From Carnobacterium maltaromaticum DSM 20342 (GTDB lineage: Bacteria; Bacillota; Bacilli; Lactobacillales; Carnobacteriaceae): DNA of 64,000 bases. Of this stretch, positions 28,047-38,073 are shown one piece after another. A program made the position numbers and the translations under genes. Under the pieces are notes generated by a model, which made no database searches, had not been told where the DNA came from, and was given only the letters and a program-made list of their open reading frames with translations. Position 1 is the first letter of the stretch, and each line of letters opens with the position of its first letter. The stretch is from contig NZ_JQMX01000001.1 of assembly GCF_000744945.1 (NCBI RefSeq), forward strand, positions 3,483,130 to 3,547,129. The letters run 5' to 3'.

Positions 28047-28340
28047 TTCAAGCACTCCTTTACCTCTTTACCAGCTCGATTGAACTCTTTTTTCAAGCCT
28101 ATCCAATACTAGCATTTTATGGTTATAGGTATTATACCATTTTGTATGATTACAAGTCTATTTACTACCCACTTAAATTTAAGAAAAACGATAGTCAGTT
28201 TGACATGCTAGATAAGGATTTCATTATATCTACAAGAAAAACTTAAAATGCATAAATTTATATGTTATGATAAGTATCTGTGGAAAATTTGGTGTAGTTT
28301 TATTTCGTTAAAATTACCTATTATTAAAAGGGGTATTAAA

Positions 28341-28946
28341 ATGAGTGAGGTTTCAAAAGAAAAATTAGAAAAAGTTATGCAACCGATACTAGATTGGCAA
28401 ACAGAATTTGAGCAAACAAAAGAGTATGCTCAATTACTAGATGCAACGAAAGAAATCAGTGGTAGTATCATTTATACATTTGCAAAAGTTCAGTATACAG
28501 AATTTTCGAGAGATGCTAAAAAATGGACTGCTGGTTCATTGGAAGAGGTCTTAGTTGATTATTTCCCAGCTGAATTTATTTTAGCGGCAGATGATTTTAA
28601 ACAAATTGAACAAGTTTTAGAAGCATATTTCACATTTTTGGAAATGACCAATAAAATAAAAAATGCGCCAACCTTGTTAAAAAGAGTGAAAAAGGTCGCA
28701 CCAGAAATGATTGAGCGTGCTGCCAATCCAGTTAATTGGTCACCAGCTAAGAAAGCAGAGATGGAAGCTGTCATCAAAACAAGTCAACCAGAAGCTCCGA
28801 CTGCTAAAGCACCTGTTAGAAGAATGGCAAATAGAAGGCCTGCACCTCCTGTGAAACAACAACCCGTTCTATCTACTAAAATTGGGCGTAATCAACCTTG
28901 TCCATGTGGTAGTGGTAAGAAATATAAAAAATGTTGTGGGGCTTAA
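28341..28946 (+). CDS. SEC-C metal-binding motif protein
   Basis: A 201-residue helical protein ending in a zinc-binding SEC-C motif, [19 protein letters not shown], like that at the SecA C-terminus. The rest of the chain, from [15 protein letters not shown], has no known catalytic motif and a Pro/Arg-rich linker before the motif. The start was set at 28341 with AAAAGGGG before it, 31 codons inside the longest open frame. SEC-C motifs bind zinc and often contact ribosome or SecB-like partners, but the target is unknown. Confidence 0.8.
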   Translation: MSEVSKEKLEKVMQPILDWQTEFEQTKEYAQLLDATKEISGSIIYTFAKVQYTEFSRDAKKWTAGSLEEVLVDYFPAEFILAADDFKQIEQVLEAYFTFLEMTNKIKNAPTLLKRVKKVAPEMIERAANPVNWSPAKKAEMEAVIKTSQPEAPTAKAPVRRMANRRPAPPVKQQPVLSTKIGRNQPCPCGSGKKYKKCCGA

Positions 28947-28950
28947 TAAT

Positions 28951-28998
28951 AAAAAATCTCGATAAAAGCAGAAAGTTGCTTTTATCGAGATTTTTATT
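28951..28998. terminator. Bidirectional terminator
   Basis: AAAAAATCTCGATAAAAGCA pairs with TGCTTTTATCGAGATTTTT around a short loop. Confidence 0.92.
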
Positions 28999-29855
28999 TA
29001 GTCAAGTAATTGAATTCCGATGCCAATCAAGCCAGGTCCAGTATGAACGCCTAAAGCGGGTCCAACTGGTCCTTCAAAAATTGCTTCAGCTTGTGGGAAT
29101 AATTGTTTTAATTTCGCTTTGATTTCTTTTGCTTCTTCTTTTGCGGCACCATCAACAATAGCTAAATTGAATCGTTGGTGAGAACCGATAAATTTAGTTG
29201 CTAGTTCAACAGCTTTTTCAAGATTTTTTTTGCGGCCACGAACTTTAGCAACTGTATAATAAACGCCATCTTCATTACAAGAAATAATCGGACGTAGATT
29301 AAGGGCGCTACCTAAAATAGAAGAAACTAATCCAATTCGTCCACCTTTTTGCAGATATAAAAGAGTATCTACACAAAAGAAGACCTTAGATTTAGCAACA
29401 TTCGCAGTTAAAGTTGTTTTAATGGTGTTCCAATCTGCCCCAGAAGCAATTAATTGTCCTGCTTGAATACCTTGCATCCCACTGCCAATTCCAATGTTTT
29501 TAGTATCTACAACAAAAACATCTAAACCTGAATAGTCTTCAGCAATCAAACGTACAAGGTTATTTGTTCCACTTAAACCACTTGAAATGGTGACTACAAC
29601 AACTTTTGTGTAGCCTTCATTTTTTATTTTATCAAAAATAGTTGTAATTTCTTGCCCATCAGGTAAAGAAGTTGTTGGAATTTCTGTGTCTAAGTGCGCA
29701 TAAACTTTTTCAGCATTAATATCAACCTTATCTGTATAAACCCGATCTTTATAAATAATTTTTAAGGGAATCACAAACATTCCATATTTTTCAATCATAT
29801 CATCTGGAACATCTGTACAAGAATCAACAAGTAATGCTATTTTATCTGTTGTCAT
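28998..29855 (-). CDS. DegV-family fatty-acid-binding protein
   Basis: A 285-residue protein of the DegV/FakB family. It begins with KIALLVDSCTDVPDDMI, the DSC(T/A)D nucleotide-free lipid cradle, and contains PTTSLPDGQE, ISSGLSGT and GRIGLVSSILG. Family members carry one fatty acid molecule for phosphorylation by FakA and so feed external fatty acids into phospholipids. No FakA is adjacent. It overlaps nothing but lies three bases from the DUF1836 gene, indicating co-transcription. Confidence 0.88.
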   Translation of the reverse strand: MTTDKIALLVDSCTDVPDDMIEKYGMFVIPLKIIYKDRVYTDKVDINAEKVYAHLDTEIPTTSLPDGQEITTIFDKIKNEGYTKVVVVTISSGLSGTNNLVRLIAEDYSGLDVFVVDTKNIGIGSGMQGIQAGQLIASGADWNTIKTTLTANVAKSKVFFCVDTLLYLQKGGRIGLVSSILGSALNLRPIISCNEDGVYYTVAKVRGRKKNLEKAVELATKFIGSHQRFNLAIVDGAAKEEAKEIKAKLKQLFPQAEAIFEGPVGPALGVHTGPGLIGIGIQLLD

Positions 29856-29858
29856 TAA

Positions 29859-30437
29859 TTATTCCTCCGCCTCTTTTTTAGTTGAAATTTTTTCTTTACC
29901 TAATGCAATTGTTTTTTCTGTAATTAATTTTGTTGCAAAAGAAAGAGTAGCTAGTTTTACTGCTAGAAAATCAATTGGTATTTGCTCCTCTAAAATTGGG
30001 ATGCTTTTTGTACCCGTCACTTGGGCTGCAACCACATATAATGATTTCTCTTGTTCATCACAAAATAGATTGAAAGCTTCATTAATACCTACAACAGAAG
30101 CTTGAAATAAGATACCATCCTTGATTTCTTGGATAGTAAAAACTTGTTTTAAAATAGAAATTGCAATTAAAAAAGCAATATGTTTTCGCGTATATCTTTT
30201 TTTTACAGGTGCAGGAATTAAACCTAGTTTTACATAGTTATTAATCATCGCTGCTGTAATAATTTTTTGATCTTCGTGAATCATTAAGGGTGATAGATAT
30301 TTTTCAATCATGGTTAGAACTTGATCCATATATAAATCAATATCCGGTAATAGATTCCATCGTGGTAGTTGGAATTTCTCAAGTCCCTGACCCCATAATT
30401 CTAGTTCTTTTTCCATCGTATTCAATTTAATTTTCAC
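29859..30437 (-). CDS. DUF1836-domain protein
   Basis: A 192-residue protein with a DUF1836 core: LPRWNLLPDIDLYMDQVL, then ITAAMINNYVKLGLIPAP and KRYTRKHIAFLIAISILKQ. The latter resembles a MerR-like DNA-binding helix pair, so a regulatory role is plausible. It precedes the DegV gene in the same direction, three bases apart. No metal or ligand site is evident. Confidence 0.75.
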   Translation of the reverse strand: MKIKLNTMEKELELWGQGLEKFQLPRWNLLPDIDLYMDQVLTMIEKYLSPLMIHEDQKIITAAMINNYVKLGLIPAPVKKRYTRKHIAFLIAISILKQVFTIQEIKDGILFQASVVGINEAFNLFCDEQEKSLYVVAAQVTGTKSIPILEEQIPIDFLAVKLATLSFATKLITEKTIALGKEKISTKKEAEE

Positions 30438-30516
30438 CTGCTTTATTAGTTATGAAAATAGTTTAACATGATTTTATATATTCTTCAACCTAGTTATCGA
30501 AATTAGATTGAATATA

Positions 30517-30556
30517 AAAAATATCTAGCTACACATGAGCAACTAGATACATTTTT
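30517..30556 (-). terminator. Terminator after the hydrolase gene
   Basis: Read on the minus strand TATCTAG and CTAGATA bracket a hairpin followed by six T residues. Confidence 0.65.
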
Positions 30557-30566
30557 TAGAAGTAAA

Positions 30567-31268
30567 TTAATTAAGCTTTGTTTTAGCTCGAGTCGCTAAA
30601 GAAGACAACTTTTGATTTGAATCAGTAAGCCAGTCACCATGCCCACAAGCGATTAGACTTGGTTGAAAAGTTAGTATTTTTTCAGTTGATTGAATGGCCA
30701 TTTTTGGTTCCCAAGTAGCTTTTCCTGGAAAAGGGAATAGTGGACGAATATCCCCAGCAATTGCAGGTCCACCTCGAGTTTGAAGTAAATCTCCGACAAC
30801 TAAATATCCATGACGCTGATCAAAAATTGAAATAGATCCCAATGTATGCCCAGGAGTTTCAATAATTAATAGACTGTTAATCCTATCACCATCTTCTAAA
30901 AATCCAGTTGGTTTCACAGCTAAAGGTGTTAAGTCAGGATAGTTTGAATAGGTATGAGAGTTAGATGGATTTAGTTGTTCTTGTAAAATAGACCATTCTT
31001 GTTTTCCAATTAAAATTTCTGCATCGGGAAAAGCTGCGTTGATTTTAGTAAGACTTCCAACATGATCTATATGAGCGTGAGTTAGAATGATTTTTGTTAA
31101 AGGCAAGCCTATGTTATTAATAGTGTTCAGAATCCCTTTAGCGCTGCGATTAAGCCCTGTATCAATTAAAGTTAATTCTTGGTTTTCAGCAATTAAAAAA
31201 CAGTTTATCGGAAAGAGAACAGGCATATCAGTTAGTTGCCAAAAATCTTTTTTTTCAAGTATTTTCAT
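30567..31268 (-). CDS. Metallo-beta-lactamase-fold hydrolase
   Basis: A 233-residue MBL-fold enzyme with the dinuclear metal motif LTHAHIDHVGS, a second histidine in ETPGHTLGS and the aspartate in YLVVGDLLQT. The closing SLIACGHGDWL gives the last His. Broad thioesterase or glyoxalase-II-like activities are typical of this family; substrate cannot be read. Its ATG shares one base with the stop of the upstream MerR-type regulator, so the two are translationally coupled. Confidence 0.85.
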   Translation of the reverse strand: MKILEKKDFWQLTDMPVLFPINCFLIAENQELTLIDTGLNRSAKGILNTINNIGLPLTKIILTHAHIDHVGSLTKINAAFPDAEILIGKQEWSILQEQLNPSNSHTYSNYPDLTPLAVKPTGFLEDGDRINSLLIIETPGHTLGSISIFDQRHGYLVVGDLLQTRGGPAIAGDIRPLFPFPGKATWEPKMAIQSTEKILTFQPSLIACGHGDWLTDSNQKLSSLATRAKTKLN

Positions 31269-31708
31269 TAAAGTTCAATCCCTTCAGTTTGTTTAATTTG
31301 TTCGAAAATAGTTTCAATAAATTGATCTATTTCAGGTTTCTTTTGTAAGTAAGAAGAAGAATCATCACTACTAGGCAAACTAGATAAAAGCTGGACGATT
31401 TCTTGGTAGTGTTTAATAGTATCTTCAAGATATTCTATTTTTTCGCTGAGTATTTTTTTAGATGTTTGATTACATTCAGGTGTAGGAGGTTTGGAAAATA
31501 AACTTGTCATAGTTGCAATTTCAGTTAATGAAAAGTGAGCATATTTCATCACAGAAACATATTTTAATTCAGTTATTTGTTCAGGAGTATAAGAACGGTA
31601 TCCGTTTGCTAAACGTTCAGGTTTTATGATACCTTTCTTCTCATAGTAGCGAAGAGCCTCTTGACTGATTCCAACCTCAGTTGCAGTTGCCTTAATTCTT
31701 TTTCCCAT
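31268..31708 (-). CDS. MerR-family regulator
   Basis: A 146-residue regulator. N-terminal MerR helix-turn-helix: ATEVGISQEALRYYEKKGI, then RLANGYRSYTPEQITEL, followed by the dimerisation coiled coil (SEKIEYLEDTIKHYQEIV). One cysteine near the middle (PECNQ) but no metal pocket. The start follows GGGGGTG, which comes just after a palindromic repeat; the open frame extending upstream is repeat. It is the first gene of a two-gene unit with the MBL hydrolase and probably regulates it. Confidence 0.88.
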   Translation of the reverse strand: MGKRIKATATEVGISQEALRYYEKKGIIKPERLANGYRSYTPEQITELKYVSVMKYAHFSLTEIATMTSLFSKPPTPECNQTSKKILSEKIEYLEDTIKHYQEIVQLLSSLPSSDDSSSYLQKKPEIDQFIETIFEQIKQTEGIEL

Positions 31709-31722
31709 TATAATGCACCCCC

Positions 31723-31842
31723 ATAAAAAGTTTGTTGAGCCGATTAGCTCTGGCAAGAAAATAGGAAATGGGAGAGATGACGCTTTTTGTCATTTTTCCC
31801 ATTCATATTTTTCTCGAAGAGTTGGCCCAAAAAAACTAGCCT
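31723..31842 (-). repeat. Palindromic leader repeat, copy 5 (minus strand)
   Basis: On the minus strand it runs from AGGCTAG through CAACTCTTCGAG, the tip ATGAC-AAAAAGC-GTCAT and the end GGCTCAACAAACTTTTTAT, stopping 14 bases before the MerR start. A 3' fragment of a second copy (ATAAAAAGTTTATTGAGCC) follows at 31844-31870 on the upstream side. Confidence 0.88.
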
Positions 31843-32066
31843 TGATAAAAAGTTTATTGAGCCGATTCAGTATCGAATAACATAAGTTTAACATTAAAGT
31901 ATGCTTTAGGGTCAAGTATAAAAAATAAGTTGCATTTAGTATAGTTAAATTGAGTAAAATTAGGCATTGGTAAGTTCTATTAGTTGTTGAATAAAGGAAA
32001 AATTCGTATACTAGTTTTAAGCTTTATTATTTGTTAGAAGAGCGCTAGTGAAAGGTAGTGAGGCAA

Positions 32067-34181
32067 ATGTTTCCAGTACTCGAAGGAACACTTATTTTGA
32101 TTGCTTTAGTAATTGCCTCAAATATATTGAGCCATTACTTAATTGCCATTCCAACAGCGTTGCTTCAAGTTGGTTTGGGCTTACTTGTTGCATTGGTTTT
32201 TAATGTCAAAATTGAATTAGATACTGAGTGGTTCATGCTTTTATTTGTGGCTCCGTTGTTATATAACGATGGGCGTCATTATCCAAAAAAAGATTTATGG
32301 AAGTTACGAATTCCTATTTTAGCAAATTCTATTTTACTGGTTTTTCTCACGACGGTTATCGGTGGATTTACGATGTACTGGGTGATGAATGGAAAAATTC
32401 CACTGGCTGCAGCCTTTGCATTAGCGGCTATTCTATCTCCGACAGATCCTGTAGCGGTAAATGGGATTGCCCAACAAGTAAAGCTACCAGTAGGTGTCTT
32501 ACGTCTGGTAAGGGGGGAAAGTTTAGTAAATGATGCTAGCGGATTAATTGCATTTAAGTATGCAATTGCAGCAACTGTCACAGGTTATTTTTCTTTGACA
32601 GCTGCGATTTCTGATTTTTTTTATATGGCAATAATGGGGTTGCTTATGGGAATTCTATTAGCTTGGCTGATTATTGGTTTAAAAGAATGGCTAAGTATTC
32701 AAGGGATTAAAGATGTTATTCTCCATACCCTAATTCAAATTTTGATTCCCTTCTTAATTTTTATTATTGTTGAAGAGTGGTTACATGCATCTGGAGTAAT
32801 AGCTGTTGTAGCTGCTGGTGTTGTTGCGAATAATCATCGCAAAGCAAATGAAAGCCGAATGGCTGAGGTTCAAATTGTTACTGAAAGAACCTGGGATGTG
32901 ATTATTTATTTATTAAATGGAATTATGTTTTTAATCTTGGGAATTGAACTCCCTTTTGCAATGGGAACAGCATTGGAAAATTCAATCAATGGAAATAACT
33001 ATCAACTGTTTGGTTATGTTATTTTACTATGGTTCATTATTTTAATTATCCGAGTATTATGGACCTATAGCTATATGTGGTTTGATTATTCCTTTGGTAA
33101 ATTTAAACGAGAAACAGTACCAAGTTTTAAAATCGCACTAATGTCAGGGTTAACTGGAGTACGTGGTGCTGTGACAATGGCAGGTATACTCTCAATTCCT
33201 TATCTTTTAAATACTGGTTTTGCTTTTCCAGGAAGATCCTCTATTCTCTTTATAGCTTCAGGTGTGATTGTATTTACGCTAGTTGCAGCAACTATTTCTT
33301 TGCCTTTATTAACTAAATCGAAACGGCGATTTGAAACATCAGGTGATGATTTTGTTGATTTTTTGGAGCCAATAACGGATGGTGATGAAGTCACAGATTT
33401 TGAGGAAGCCAAAGCACGTATTCGTATTATGAATACAGCAATCAGTATTATTGAACAAGAAAGTCAGCCCCAAAATCGGATGGCTGCCTATGATTTATTA
33501 CACGAGTACGACCATTTGATTAGACGGATGCAAATGGAATATAATAGTAAAGAAACGATTGTTCAATTCTTAAAGGATGAAGCAGACATTCGTATTATTG
33601 GAATCAATGCAGAAATAATGCAAACAGAAAAAATGATTATTAATCAATCTGTTTCAACTAAAACTGGACATCTGTATATTCAACAACTTAATCGTCGGAA
33701 ACGCGGGTTGAGAAATTTATGGGTGGCACGCTTTAATCGATTGGTAGTCGTTGGAAAAAGAGTTTATCGTCAATTAATTAAAGAGAATTTGCCAATAAAT
33801 AAAAGAGAAGTTTATAGACAAGAACATCAAGAAAAGCTAAATTTAGAAAGAGAAACAGCTAAGTTGGCTATTCGAACATTGTCTGCTCATATGAAGCAAA
33901 ATCAACAAAAAGAAATTCCGATAGATAAAACTATTGCTTATCACCTGATAGTTGAATATCGAAATAAAATCGAACGAATCAAGCGTTTTGGACAAGACTA
34001 TCAAGCAGAGTACGAGGAACAACTACAAGAATTACGATTAAAAGCTTTAAATGCTGAACGTGGCGATATTCAAAAATTATATGAGAACGGGGATATATCT
34101 GTGAATTTAGCGATTCAATTACGACGTTTTGTCAATTATCGTGAAAGTTCGATTATGGAATTAGGTGATGAGGATGATTAA
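32067..34181 (+). CDS. Na+/H+ antiporter (CPA1 family)
   Basis: About 704 residues. The first 430 form a dozen membrane helices with the CPA1 signature AAILSPTDPVAVNGIA and ESLVNDASGLIAFK, both carrying the acidic residues of cation transport. A cytoplasmic C-terminal half of 270 residues, helical and highly charged, follows from FEEAKARIRIMN; it may be regulatory. The start may be ATG 32067 or the GTG three codons earlier; neither has an ideal ribosome site. Likely Na+ export and pH control. Confidence 0.88.
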   Translation: MFPVLEGTLILIALVIASNILSHYLIAIPTALLQVGLGLLVALVFNVKIELDTEWFMLLFVAPLLYNDGRHYPKKDLWKLRIPILANSILLVFLTTVIGGFTMYWVMNGKIPLAAAFALAAILSPTDPVAVNGIAQQVKLPVGVLRLVRGESLVNDASGLIAFKYAIAATVTGYFSLTAAISDFFYMAIMGLLMGILLAWLIIGLKEWLSIQGIKDVILHTLIQILIPFLIFIIVEEWLHASGVIAVVAAGVVANNHRKANESRMAEVQIVTERTWDVIIYLLNGIMFLILGIELPFAMGTALENSINGNNYQLFGYVILLWFIILIIRVLWTYSYMWFDYSFGKFKRETVPSFKIALMSGLTGVRGAVTMAGILSIPYLLNTGFAFPGRSSILFIASGVIVFTLVAATISLPLLTKSKRRFETSGDDFVDFLEPITDGDEVTDFEEAKARIRIMNTAISIIEQESQPQNRMAAYDLLHEYDHLIRRMQMEYNSKETIVQFLKDEADIRIIGINAEIMQTEKMIINQSVSTKTGHLYIQQLNRRKRGLRNLWVARFNRLVVVGKRVYRQLIKENLPINKREVYRQEHQEKLNLERETAKLAIRTLSAHMKQNQQKEIPIDKTIAYHLIVEYRNKIERIKRFGQDYQAEYEEQLQELRLKALNAERGDIQKLYENGDISVNLAIQLRRFVNYRESSIMELGDEDD

Positions 34182-34322
34182 AATAAGCCTATTTTCGCAA
34201 AAGCTCGTAAGTATCCTAAATTAAAGCTAATTTCAAAATTAAATAGAAATTTAATAGTTAAAGCGTATAATAGAAAGAGAGAGAAAACGGTGGATTTAAT
34301 TTTAAAAACTAAGGTATTGAAA

Positions 34323-34425
34323 AGCTAGTTCTTCGAGAAAAAGATAAATGGTAAAATAGCAAAAAGCGCCACATGAAATTTCCTTATTTTTCTGCCAGGC
34401 CTAACCGGCTCAACAAACTTTTTAT
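34323..34425 (+). repeat. Palindromic leader repeat, copy 6 (left arm shortened)
   Basis: GCTAGTTCTTCGAG joins directly to the AT arm, having lost TATGAGCCAACTC; the tip is impaired. Ends GGCTCAACAAACTTTTTAT. Confidence 0.78.
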
Positions 34426-34427
34426 CA

Positions 34428-34546
34428 AGGCTAGTTCTTATGAGCCAACTCTTCGGAAAAAAGATGAAATTTCGAGGTGGCAAAAAACGCCACATCAAAT
34501 TTCCCTATTTTTCTGCCAGAGCTAATCGGCTCAACAAACTTTTTAT
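34428..34546 (+). repeat. Palindromic leader repeat, copy 7
   Basis: Full-length; tip stem GTGGC-AAAAAAC-GCCAC. Ends in CTTTTTAT 18 bases before the yidD ATG. Confidence 0.88.
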
Positions 34547-34564
34547 TTAAAGGAGACAATTGAA

Positions 34565-34828
34565 ATGTTGAAAAAAATATGGCTTGCACCAATTCGCTTC
34601 TATCAAAAGTTTATTTCACCGATGTTGCCTCCTAGATGCCGGTATTATCCAACTTGTTCGACTTATGCACTGACAGCAATCGAAAAGCATGGCATTATTA
34701 AGGGTACAATTATGGGAACATCACGTATATTACGTTGTCATCCGTTTGTAAAAGGCGGTCTTGATTATGTACCGACAACTTTTTCACTAAAGCGCAACCC
34801 TGGTGAGGAGTGCCATCATGATCACTAA
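34565..34828 (+). CDS. yidD: Membrane protein insertion efficiency factor YidD
   Basis: An 87-residue small protein with the YidD pattern: [20 protein letters not shown], then [16 protein letters not shown] and [17 protein letters not shown]. The conserved Cys residues and the amphipathic N-terminus match YidD, which aids membrane insertion with YidC. The ATG has AAAGGAGA 8 bases upstream. The stop overlaps the next gene by 11 bases. It is not near oxaA/yidC here. Confidence 0.93.
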   Translation: MLKKIWLAPIRFYQKFISPMLPPRCRYYPTCSTYALTAIEKHGIIKGTIMGTSRILRCHPFVKGGLDYVPTTFSLKRNPGEECHHDH

Positions 34829-35147
34829 TCTAACTCAAGATAATTTTCAGACAGAAATCTCAAATGGTCTAACATTAGTTGATTTTTGGGGAGAATGGTG
34901 TAGTGGTTGTCAACGTTTGTCGGCTGTTTTGACAAGTGTTGCGCCACTTTTTTCTGACAATCAAATCAAAATGGCTAAACTTAATGTCAATCAAAATAAA
35001 CAAATAGCCGAAGCCTACCAAATTATGAGTATTCCAACAATGGTTTTATTTAAAAATGGAGAACCTATCGAAAAAATTACAGGCTATCTCCCACGCGAAG
35101 TTTTAATTGATTACCTAAATAATCGGACTAGTCAACCTTCAGATTAA
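34818..35147 (+). CDS. Thioredoxin-like protein with a WCSGC site
   Basis: A 109-residue thioredoxin fold: [43 protein letters not shown] with the cis-proline SIPT. The active site is C28-S-G-C31, not the usual CGPC, so redox potential may differ. No signal peptide, so cytoplasmic. Start ATG 34818 follows GAGGAG and lies inside yidD's end, indicating coupled translation with yidD. Terminator directly after. Confidence 0.85.
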   Translation: MITNLTQDNFQTEISNGLTLVDFWGEWCSGCQRLSAVLTSVAPLFSDNQIKMAKLNVNQNKQIAEAYQIMSIPTMVLFKNGEPIEKITGYLPREVLIDYLNNRTSQPSD

Positions 35148-35166
35148 CTTCTGAAGGTTTTTTTAT
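35134..35166 (+). terminator. Terminator after the thioredoxin-like gene
   Basis: AACCTTCAGA pairs with TCTGAAGGTT, then seven T residues; the stem begins inside the last codons. Confidence 0.9.
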
Positions 35167-35313
35167 TCTAAGACAAAGGATGTTTAGTAAAACAAAAAAA
35201 CATGCTATTAACGAAAAAATTAGTTTTTTTTCATAAAACCTTAATTAAATTCTAAGGTAATGTGCTATACTAGAAAAAATAAAAACAACTAATTCTAGGA
35301 GGAATAGACGAAT

Positions 35314-35583
35314 ATGAAAGCAGTATTAACAGTAATTGGAAAAGATAATGTTGGGATTATTGCCGGAGTGAGCAAGGAATTGGCAGCATTGACTATTAAT
35401 ATTTTGGATGTTTCACAAACCATTATGGAAGGAAATTTTACTATGATGATGATGTGTGATCTTAGTGAAACAACCACTGAATTTGATCAAGTTAAAGAAA
35501 CTCTAAAAGCAACAGGCGATAAATTAAAAGTAAAAATTAGCATTCAACGTGAAGAACTATTTTCAACAATGCACAGTTTATAA
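35314..35583 (+). CDS. ACT-domain protein (UPF0237)
   Basis: An 89-residue single ACT domain: MKAVLTVIGKDNVGIIAGV, then LNILDVSQTIMEGNFTMMM. ACT domains bind small ligands such as amino acids; in many Firmicutes this gene precedes the UPF0210 gene, as here, and the two are co-transcribed 25 bases apart. Its ligand is unknown. AGGAGGAAT ribosome site. Confidence 0.9.
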   Translation: MKAVLTVIGKDNVGIIAGVSKELAALTINILDVSQTIMEGNFTMMMMCDLSETTTEFDQVKETLKATGDKLKVKISIQREELFSTMHSL

Positions 35584-35607
35584 AATTAAAAGGAGGTGGA
35601 ACAGTGA

Positions 35608-36963
35608 ATGAAAAGTGAACAAATTAGCGAAACAATTCGTATGATTGATGAAGAAAATTTAGATATTCGGACGATTACAATGGGAATTTCCTTGTTGGAT
35701 TGTGCAGACTCAGATGGTGAAGTAGCTAGGGAAAAAATTTATACGAAAATTACAACTATGGCTAAGGATTTAGTTAAAGTTGGAGAGCAAATTGAATCTG
35801 AATATGGTATTCCAATCATTAATAAGCGTATTTCAGTTACACCGATTGCAATTGTTGCTGGAGCCTCTGCTGATAAAGATTATGTCGCTTTTGCTAAAAC
35901 CCTTGATGCAGCGGCAAAAGCTGTCGGAGTAAATTTTATTGGTGGTTTCTCTGCATTGGTTCAAAAAGGATATACAAAGGGCGATCAAATTCTGATACAG
36001 TCAATCCCAGAAGCGCTAGCCAATACAGAAAGTGTTTGTGCATCTGTTAATGTAGGCTCAACTAGGGCGGGAATTAATATGGATGCTGTTCGTGACATGG
36101 GCGAAGTAGTTAAGAAAACAGCTGAATTGACGGCTGAAACTAGTGGTTTAGGTTGCGCGAAATTAGTTATTTTTGCCAATGCTGTTGAAGACAATCCTTT
36201 TATGGCTGGTGCATTTCATGGAGTTGGAGAAGCTGACTGTGTAATTAATGTTGGGATTAGTGGGCCAGGGGTTGTTAAACGAGCAATTGAAAAAGTTAAA
36301 GGTCAGCCCTTAGATGTTGTAGCAGAAACAGTTAAAAAAACAGCTTTCAAAATTACACGAATGGGTCAATTGGTTGGGCGAGTGGCATCTGAACGTTTAG
36401 GGATTCCATTTGGAATTGTTGATTTGTCCTTAGCTCCCACTCCAGCTATTGGAGATTCCGTTGCTTATATTTTAGAAGAGATGGGTTTGGAAATGGTCGG
36501 AACACACGGAACGACAGCAGCACTAGCTTTATTAAATGATGCCGTTAAAAAAGGTGGTGTCATGGCTTGTGAGCATGTGGGTGGTTTATCGGGTGCATTT
36601 ATTCCAGTCTCTGAGGACGCGGGTATGATTGCAGCAGTCCAAGCAGGCGTACTGAATTTAGAAAAGTTAGAAGCAATGACAGCAATTTGTTCTGTTGGTT
36701 TAGATATGATTGCCGTTCCAGGTGATACTCCAGCAACAACGCTAGCTGCCATGATTGCTGATGAAGCAGCAATTGGTGTGATTAATAACAAAACAACTGC
36801 AGTTAGGGTGATACCTGCTTTTGGTACAAAAGTTGGTGATTTAGTAGAATTTGGTGGTTTATTGGGGAGAGCACCTGTTATGCCAGTTAATGCTAAATCT
36901 TCAGCCGCATTTATTGAACGTGGTGGGAGAATTCCCGCACCTATTCATTCCTTTAAAAATTAA
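35608..36963 (+). CDS. UPF0210 / PFL-family protein
   Basis: A 451-residue cytoplasmic protein, length normal for UPF0210 (DUF711). Recognisable parts are [33 protein letters not shown] and [16 protein letters not shown]. The fold is related to glycyl-radical pyruvate-formate-lyase-type barrels, but I see no catalytic glycyl loop and the biochemical role is unestablished. It is an operon partner of the ACT protein. Ribosome site AAAGGAGGTGG. Confidence 0.9.
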   Translation: MKSEQISETIRMIDEENLDIRTITMGISLLDCADSDGEVAREKIYTKITTMAKDLVKVGEQIESEYGIPIINKRISVTPIAIVAGASADKDYVAFAKTLDAAAKAVGVNFIGGFSALVQKGYTKGDQILIQSIPEALANTESVCASVNVGSTRAGINMDAVRDMGEVVKKTAELTAETSGLGCAKLVIFANAVEDNPFMAGAFHGVGEADCVINVGISGPGVVKRAIEKVKGQPLDVVAETVKKTAFKITRMGQLVGRVASERLGIPFGIVDLSLAPTPAIGDSVAYILEEMGLEMVGTHGTTAALALLNDAVKKGGVMACEHVGGLSGAFIPVSEDAGMIAAVQAGVLNLEKLEAMTAICSVGLDMIAVPGDTPATTLAAMIADEAAIGVINNKTTAVRVIPAFGTKVGDLVEFGGLLGRAPVMPVNAKSSAAFIERGGRIPAPIHSFKN

Positions 36964-37016
36964 TAGGATTGAGACAAGTAAATATATTTATGTGTACTAA
37001 AATTTATTAAACTAGT

Positions 37017-37055
37017 AAAACGATTGGAAATTACATTTTTCAATCGTTTTTTTTG
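37017..37055 (+). terminator. Terminator after the UPF0210 gene
   Basis: AAAACGATTG pairs with CAATCGTTTT, with eight T residues. Confidence 0.8.
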
Positions 37056-37431
37056 ATATAAAAATAAAATTGTTCTAGCATAATTTCTTGAAAAGTGCTA
37101 AACTAAATAAAAGAGTTACTTACTTTTAATTAGTTTTTTTGAATGACGACTTTTATTTTTTAAAATAGAGTGAATGTCAAATGATAATAATTACAGTTAT
37201 TCATAAAATAAGACGAAAACCATCAAATAAAGTCTTTTTTTGAAAAAAATTGTGAACAAAAGACTTGATTTATAAATGTTTTAACAAGAAATGTCGAAAA
37301 AGTGACAGAAATATGTCGAAAAGGGTAGATATTTATTATTAGATGATTTATAATGGTAGATGTAGACAAGCAATACACATTAGCAAAAATATACTCTCGG
37401 AAACAAACCGAGACAAAGGAGCGAATAAAAT
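37056..37431 (+). promoter_or_regulatory. spx promoter region with a direct repeat
   Basis: Nearly 380 bases without a gene. ATGTCGAAAA occurs twice, at 37291-37300 and 37313-37322, exactly 22 bases apart (two helical turns), upstream of a TATAAT at 37349. No -35 is at optimal spacing, so the repeats may bind an activator. The leader ends with AAGGAGCG. Confidence 0.5.
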
Positions 37432-37830
37432 ATGGTCACATTATATACTTCACCAAGTTGTACTTCTTGTAGAAAAGCACGTGCATGGTTAGAGGAGCAT
37501 AACATCCCTTACAAAGAGCGTAACATTTTCTCACAACCTTTAAACATTCCTGAAATCAAAGCGATTTTGCGTATGACAGAAGATGGCACAGAAGAAATCA
37601 TTTCAACCCGTTCAAAAGTATTCCAAGAACTCGAAGTTGACTTAGAAGATATGCCATTACAAGATTTATTTGATCTAGTTCAAAAAAATCCTGGTTTATT
37701 ACGCAGACCAATTATGCTAGATGAAAAAAGATTGCAAGTAGGATATAACGAAGATGAAATTCGCCGTTTCTTACCAAGAGAAGTTCGTGCGTTAGAGTTA
37801 CAACAAGCACAACTATTAGTTAGTTACTAA
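37432..37830 (+). CDS. spx: Redox-sensing transcriptional regulator Spx
   Basis: A 132-residue ArsC-fold protein. The thiol switch is C10-x-x-C13 in [10 protein letters not shown]. The RPI motif ([17 protein letters not shown]) and the RNA polymerase alpha-CTD contact region are present. Spx controls thiol and oxidative stress genes and is degraded by ClpXP with SpxH. SpxH is encoded 4.5 kb away. Ends in its own terminator. Its upstream repeats may add control. Confidence 0.96.
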   Translation: MVTLYTSPSCTSCRKARAWLEEHNIPYKERNIFSQPLNIPEIKAILRMTEDGTEEIISTRSKVFQELEVDLEDMPLQDLFDLVQKNPGLLRRPIMLDEKRLQVGYNEDEIRRFLPREVRALELQQAQLLVSY

Positions 37831-37848
37831 CCTAAAAAAAATGTAGAT

Positions 37849-37887
37849 ACTCTTTTTGGCTAAAATGGTCAAAAAGAGTTTTTTTAT
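37849..37887 (+). terminator. Terminator after spx
   Basis: ACTCTTTTTGGC and GTCAAAAAGAGT pair around a short loop, then seven T residues. Confidence 0.88.
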
Positions 37888-38073
37888 TTATTAGCCAAAT
37901 CCTCGGAAAAAATGAATGGTAAATTTAATCTATTTTTAATGATAAGATTGTTAATAGCTGAACTTTTGAATGAATTGTAGCATTTAGCTTTACTTTTTGC
38001 TTATTTGCTTTAAAATGGTGGTATATAGATTCTAACTAATTGTAGGTTGGAAGAAGAAATGAGGTGTAGGATC

